Part shown: positions 60,824 to 64,000 of the stretch, piece by piece | Layout: each line of letters opens with the position of its first letter | Numbering within the stretch: position 1 is the stretch's first letter | NCBI GenBank assembly: GCA_027625915.1 | Contig: JANTQA010000036.1 | Coordinates: 4,521,501 to 4,585,500, forward strand | Direction: 5' to 3' | Length of the DNA: 64,000 nt | Source of the DNA: Anaeramoeba flamelloides | Lineage: Eukaryota > Metamonada > Anaeramoebidae | Program-made: the position numbers and the translations under genes | The notes under the pieces: generated by a model | The model's database searches: none | What the model was told of the DNA's origin: nothing | The model's input: only the letters and a program-made list of their open reading frames with translations

Positions 60824-61405
60824 TTATTTCTTTGTATAAAGTAATAAATTTACATTGCATATTGTTCCTTTAATAATTAACCAAACAAGAACTATGGACA
60901 AAACAATTAAAGAAATAATGCCGTCCTTTCTGTGTTCTTTAAGAGAATGATATAATTCGATTGGATCAACATAGTGATGGTGTTTATAATATTTGTAACA
61001 ATGCCAAGCCACCAAAGGCGCCAATGAAAGGAACATAAGGAAGTTCCTTGAAAAAAGAAGCAGAACACAGACAATGAAGTGGATGAGGTATTCAATTTTA
61101 ATGGTTTTGTTCAATTTATTACAATAGCTAATTGTGTCACGAACATTGTCATTAAATTCTGCAAGGTTGAGTAGTCTTGAGATTAAAAGAATAAAGGAAT
61201 AAAGAACAAGACCAAAACAACAGATCCAAAATAAAGACTGACGAATGGTACAGTCTTTATCAAAATCAAATATTAAAAGGATTAGCATCCCAAAAAATTA
61301 AATAAAAAAAATGATTTGATGATTGGAATAAATTTGATAAGATACTTACAGTTTACAATCTATGGAATTTGAAAAAAGACCATCTTGTGTGGGGTTTGGT
61401 AACAT
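60824..61405 (-). CDS. Cornichon / Erv14-like ER export receptor
   Basis: The main exon is 60824-61254. It shows the family pattern: a first membrane segment (CCFGLVLYSFILLISRLL), then NDNVRDTISYCNKLNKTIKIEYLIHF, a second segment, PLVAWHCYKYYK, DPIELYHSLKEHRKD, and a last membrane segment. Cornichons are small three-to-four-pass proteins that recruit transmembrane cargo into COPII vesicles at the ER. The preferred start is ATG 61405 in a short first exon (61357-61405, MLPNPTQDGLFSNSID) spliced with donor GTAAAC and acceptor GATAAAG in phase, giving 159 aa. Alternatives are ATG 61288 without splicing (154 aa) and use of the stronger GTAAGT 5 nt downstream, which breaks frame. Family is sure; the N-terminus is not. 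Confidence 0.88.
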
Positions 61406-61899
61406 GTTATTTTGGTTCTTAGTTGATCTTCTGTGGACTTGGTCTTAATTTTCGTAGTGGTACAATAAGGAACTTTTAGGCAGTTTTCTTTTTTTTTTCA
61501 AAAAACCCGATTTAAGAGTACAACTAATAAATCGGAAGGTATTTAATAAAGAATTTTGAATTTTTTGGTTGTTGATTATTGAAATATTTTTATTTCCCTT
61601 TTACTCAATTACCTAAAAAAAAATATATTTATTTTTAAAAAACTTTAAATAAAAACAAAATTAATTTAAAATTTCAATTCACAACCACAAAAAATCATAT
61701 ATTTTTATCTATTCTCACTTATTAATCTTATACTATTAAATTTGTATTTGGAAAAAAAAAAATGAAATTGCCTAAAAGTGCCTTATTGTGCCACTACGAA
61801 AATTCAGACCAAGTTCACGATCGATCAACTAAACACCAAAAAACATGTTACCACCACCAACACAAGATGGTCTTTTTTCAAATTCCAGGGGTTGTAAAC
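61351..61899. repeat. 0.55-kb imperfect palindrome at the cornichon 5' end
   Basis: The minus strand of 61351-61490 (CCTAAAAGTTCCTTATTGTA, CCACTACGAAAATTA, AACATGTTACC, CACAAGATGGTC, TCAAATTCCA) recurs on the plus strand at 61765-61899. The middle is also partly self-complementary around 61630. The right arm repeats the first codons and leader of cornichon (MLPPPTQDGLFSNS) pointing away from the gene. Confidence 0.8.
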
Positions 61900-62492
61900 A
61901 TCATAATCGTTATAAAAATTTATTCGCCAAGATCTTGAGATTCTCTCTTCTAAAAACTTTTTAAATAAAACAGTATTATTTATGGAACTCTTTACTCCTT
62001 TTAAACTAATAAAATAATAAAACTATTACTGTTTGTGTAATACATAGGAATTATTTTCAAAGTGATTCAGACAAAATTCAAATAATTGTAATCAAATTTG
62101 AATTTAAAATTATTATAGAAATTTATAGCAATTTATGAACTTATTTTTATTTTTTAGAAAAATATGTAATTATAATTACAATTTTTCAACTCTAGGGAGT
62201 ATTTAATAATAGTCCTTTTTTAAAGTTACTTCTCAAAAATAATTTTCATTTTCAACCAATTGGACTAAAAATATTACTAGTTAGAAAGTTAAAATCATAA
62301 AAATTAAAAAATAATAATTGTCAAATAGATCTTATAACGTAAATTTTATAAAAATATATCTTTATTTAAGGATTTTTGAACACTATTCCAAATCTTGTAA
62401 CATTTCAAACTTGTAAAATTAGCTTTGTAAAAAGATTTAACCAACTATTGGAATAGTTTTGTGTTTATATTGGTAGAATCGAACCCATTAAA

Positions 62493-62696
62493 TATAGTCA
62501 GTTCCACTTTTAAGGCACAAACTTTCAACGAAATTTTAGGTACAAAAAAAATCTCAAATTAAGGTACAAAATTTGGAATTTTTTTTTTTACAAATTATTT
62601 TACTTGAATTTGAATTTTGTGCTTTAATTTGAGATTTTTTTGTGTACCTAAAAATTCCTTGAAAGTTTATGCCTTAAAAGTGAAACTGACTGTATA
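62493..62696. mobile_element. ~200-bp palindromic MITE, copy 2
   Basis: Left TATAGTCAGTTCCACTTTTA then AGGCACAAACTTTC, right GAAAGTTTATGCCTTAAAAG and TGAAACTGACTGTATA. Same family as 41668-41865, with AAAAATCTCAAATTAAGG in both arms. It sits directly upstream of the truncated end of a LINE. Confidence 0.8.
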
Positions 62697-62709
62697 AACA
62701 TTTTGCGAC

Positions 62710-63780
62710 TTTTTAATCTATTATAACATCAATTGAGTCAAAATCTTTTTGGATTAATTCATAAATCACTAATCAATTAAATAATTGTATAATGTATATT
62801 GATTTATAAATTTGTAATTTTACTCCATTCTCTATTTTTTTTGTCTAGAATCATAGTGATTTTGTTAAAATTATCTAATCGTCTTGTTGTAAGTTTTTAT
62901 GCAAAAGTTTTTCTTTTTTTATCTTAATCCCTAAATACATATTACAGATAATTGATTTGATTTTTGTGTTTTACCAATATTTAAATTCATTTCAAATTCT
63001 TGAATAATTTTATAAATTATTATTAACTTTTTTTTTCAACATCTTAAATAGGTCCTCTAATTTTTAAAATAAAGTCATCTGAAAAACTTTGATAATGATT
63101 AACTCAATCTTTATTTTTTATTTTTTATTTTTTTTTTAATCAAAAACAAGGCTGATAGATCCAAAAATAAAAGGTGGGAGTATTTATCTCTGATAAAATG
63201 CAATTTTAACTTTTTTATAAACGTCCTGTAACCAAGTTTTGATTTTTTCTTTTTATTATATTTATTGAAATCATAGTGAATAATTATCTTACTAATCCTA
63301 TCAAATCCTTTTTTAATATCAATTGTAAAGATTGAAAATACTCTATTTTTATATTATTTTTTGAAGTTTTTTAAGTTCAAATAATAATTTTCGAACATTT
63401 ATTTGAGTATCTGTTTGTTTTTTGAATAAAATTGAAAATAAGCTACTTTATTACAAGAATTTTTTGTACTTTTATAAATTAGTTTTAGAAAAAAATCTTG
63501 TTGTTTATATTATTAATAGAGATTCGACTTTGATTTAAAACAACTCTTTCATTATCTAACTTTATTAATATATAAAATTTTTAATTCTTGAATAAATTTA
63601 ATTATTTCTTCATTTGGATTATTATTCCAAATGTAAAAATATTTTTTGAGCATTTTTTTTTTTTAAAATTATTCTTTTTCATACCTTATATTGGAGTCTA
63701 ATTTGTAAGATTTTTTTTTTTCATAATCTTTTAATTGATTTTTTCTTTATATTTTTTTATTAAATCATAAAGAATCATGT
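62710..63780 (-). mobile_element. Decayed LINE, third copy
   Basis: The minus strand shows motif A as FTIDIKKGFDRIS (about 63290-63330), the motif-C region FSDDFILKIRGP (about 63050-63085) and the shared ATTTACAAATTTGTAATTTT-type segment near 62810. It is more decayed than the copy at 54350-55740, with several stops and frame changes. Confidence 0.65.
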
Positions 63781-64000
63781 GATTTAATTGATAAATATAG
63801 TTTGATGTTTTAGTAGAAATCATAAATTATAAAATATAAGAGCAAATCAACCATAAAAAAAATAAAATCATATTAATATAGAAAAAATAATTTTTCAATT
63901 TCTTCAAGTTTTTATTGCTATAATATTGAGTGATTATAAAGGAAATTGTTTTATTTGGGATTTAAATGAAGAAAATTTTTACAGGATATTTGACTAGATA

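Larger units (their letters stand above)
61900..64000. other. Right-hand region without host genes
   Basis: Apart from the palindromic MITE (62493-62696) and the LINE (62710-63780), nothing is recognised to the end of the window. Confidence 0.55.

Noticed and set aside
62465-62490. Minus-strand GGGTTCGATTCTACC, resembling a tRNA T-arm
   Set aside because: The T-stem does not pair properly and no cloverleaf or acceptor stem could be drawn around it.
1-64000. CRISPR arrays, bacterial operons or ribosome binding sites
   Set aside because: The window is spliced eukaryotic DNA. The tandem repeats seen have no spacer structure.

Overview
The window is nuclear DNA of an AT-rich, intron-bearing unicellular eukaryote. 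It has spliced genes with GT-AG introns, tiny exons (20, 23 and 41 nt), standard stop codons, long A/T homopolymers, decayed LINE retrotransposons and several families of short inverted-repeat elements. Every gene with a recognisable product is typically eukaryotic: a Rab11-like GTPase, ribosomal protein eL21, SCAMP, RNA polymerase II subunit RPB7, a Dispatched-like transporter, an F-box protein, cornichon, and ankyrin proteins. The genus cannot be proved from this sequence. An amoeboid or flagellate protist with an AT-rich, intron-rich genome (for example an Anaeramoeba-like lineage) fits, but that is a guess.

Layout. 47-5375 (-): Rab11-like gene in five coding exons with one 4.15-kb intron. 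5.6-9.7 kb: intergenic, with a possible small-gene fragment, a 15-G tract, a 9-bp minisatellite, a LINE tail and a Tc1-like inverted-repeat element. 9720-10348 (-): eL21. 10.3-15.6 kb: intergenic with repeats. 15606-21980 (+): SCAMP in nine exons with a 4.56-kb intron. 22-25.7 kb: repeats. 25760-31562 (-): RPB7 in four exons with a 5.05-kb intron full of repeats. 31.9-32.5 kb: two doubtful small coding stretches. 36415-39745 (+): Dispatched/Patched-like RND protein, the most GC-rich part of the window. 39.7-43.9 kb: repeats. 43879-44542 (-): F-box protein. 44.5-49.9 kb: a TTAA-flanked element and a LINE copy. 49947-52052 (-): ankyrin-pseudokinase protein. 52.1-55.7 kb: dispersed repeat and a LINE with an element inserted in it. 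56.0-57.0 kb (-): UBA-like/ankyrin protein. 59.8-60.2 kb (+): 3' exons of an unrecognised gene. 60824-61405 (-): cornichon. 61.35-61.9 kb: a 0.55-kb palindrome that mirrors the cornichon 5' end. 62.5-63.8 kb: an inverted-repeat element and a LINE copy.

Three of the genes (Rab11-like, SCAMP, cornichon) act in membrane trafficking. They are far apart, on both strands and mixed with unrelated genes, so no operon-like grouping is implied. Splice junctions were placed by hand from reading frame, GT/AG signals and family conservation. For Rab11, eL21, SCAMP and RPB7 every junction keeps frame and gives a protein of normal family length, so these models are strong. Repeat boundaries are approximate because they were aligned by eye.
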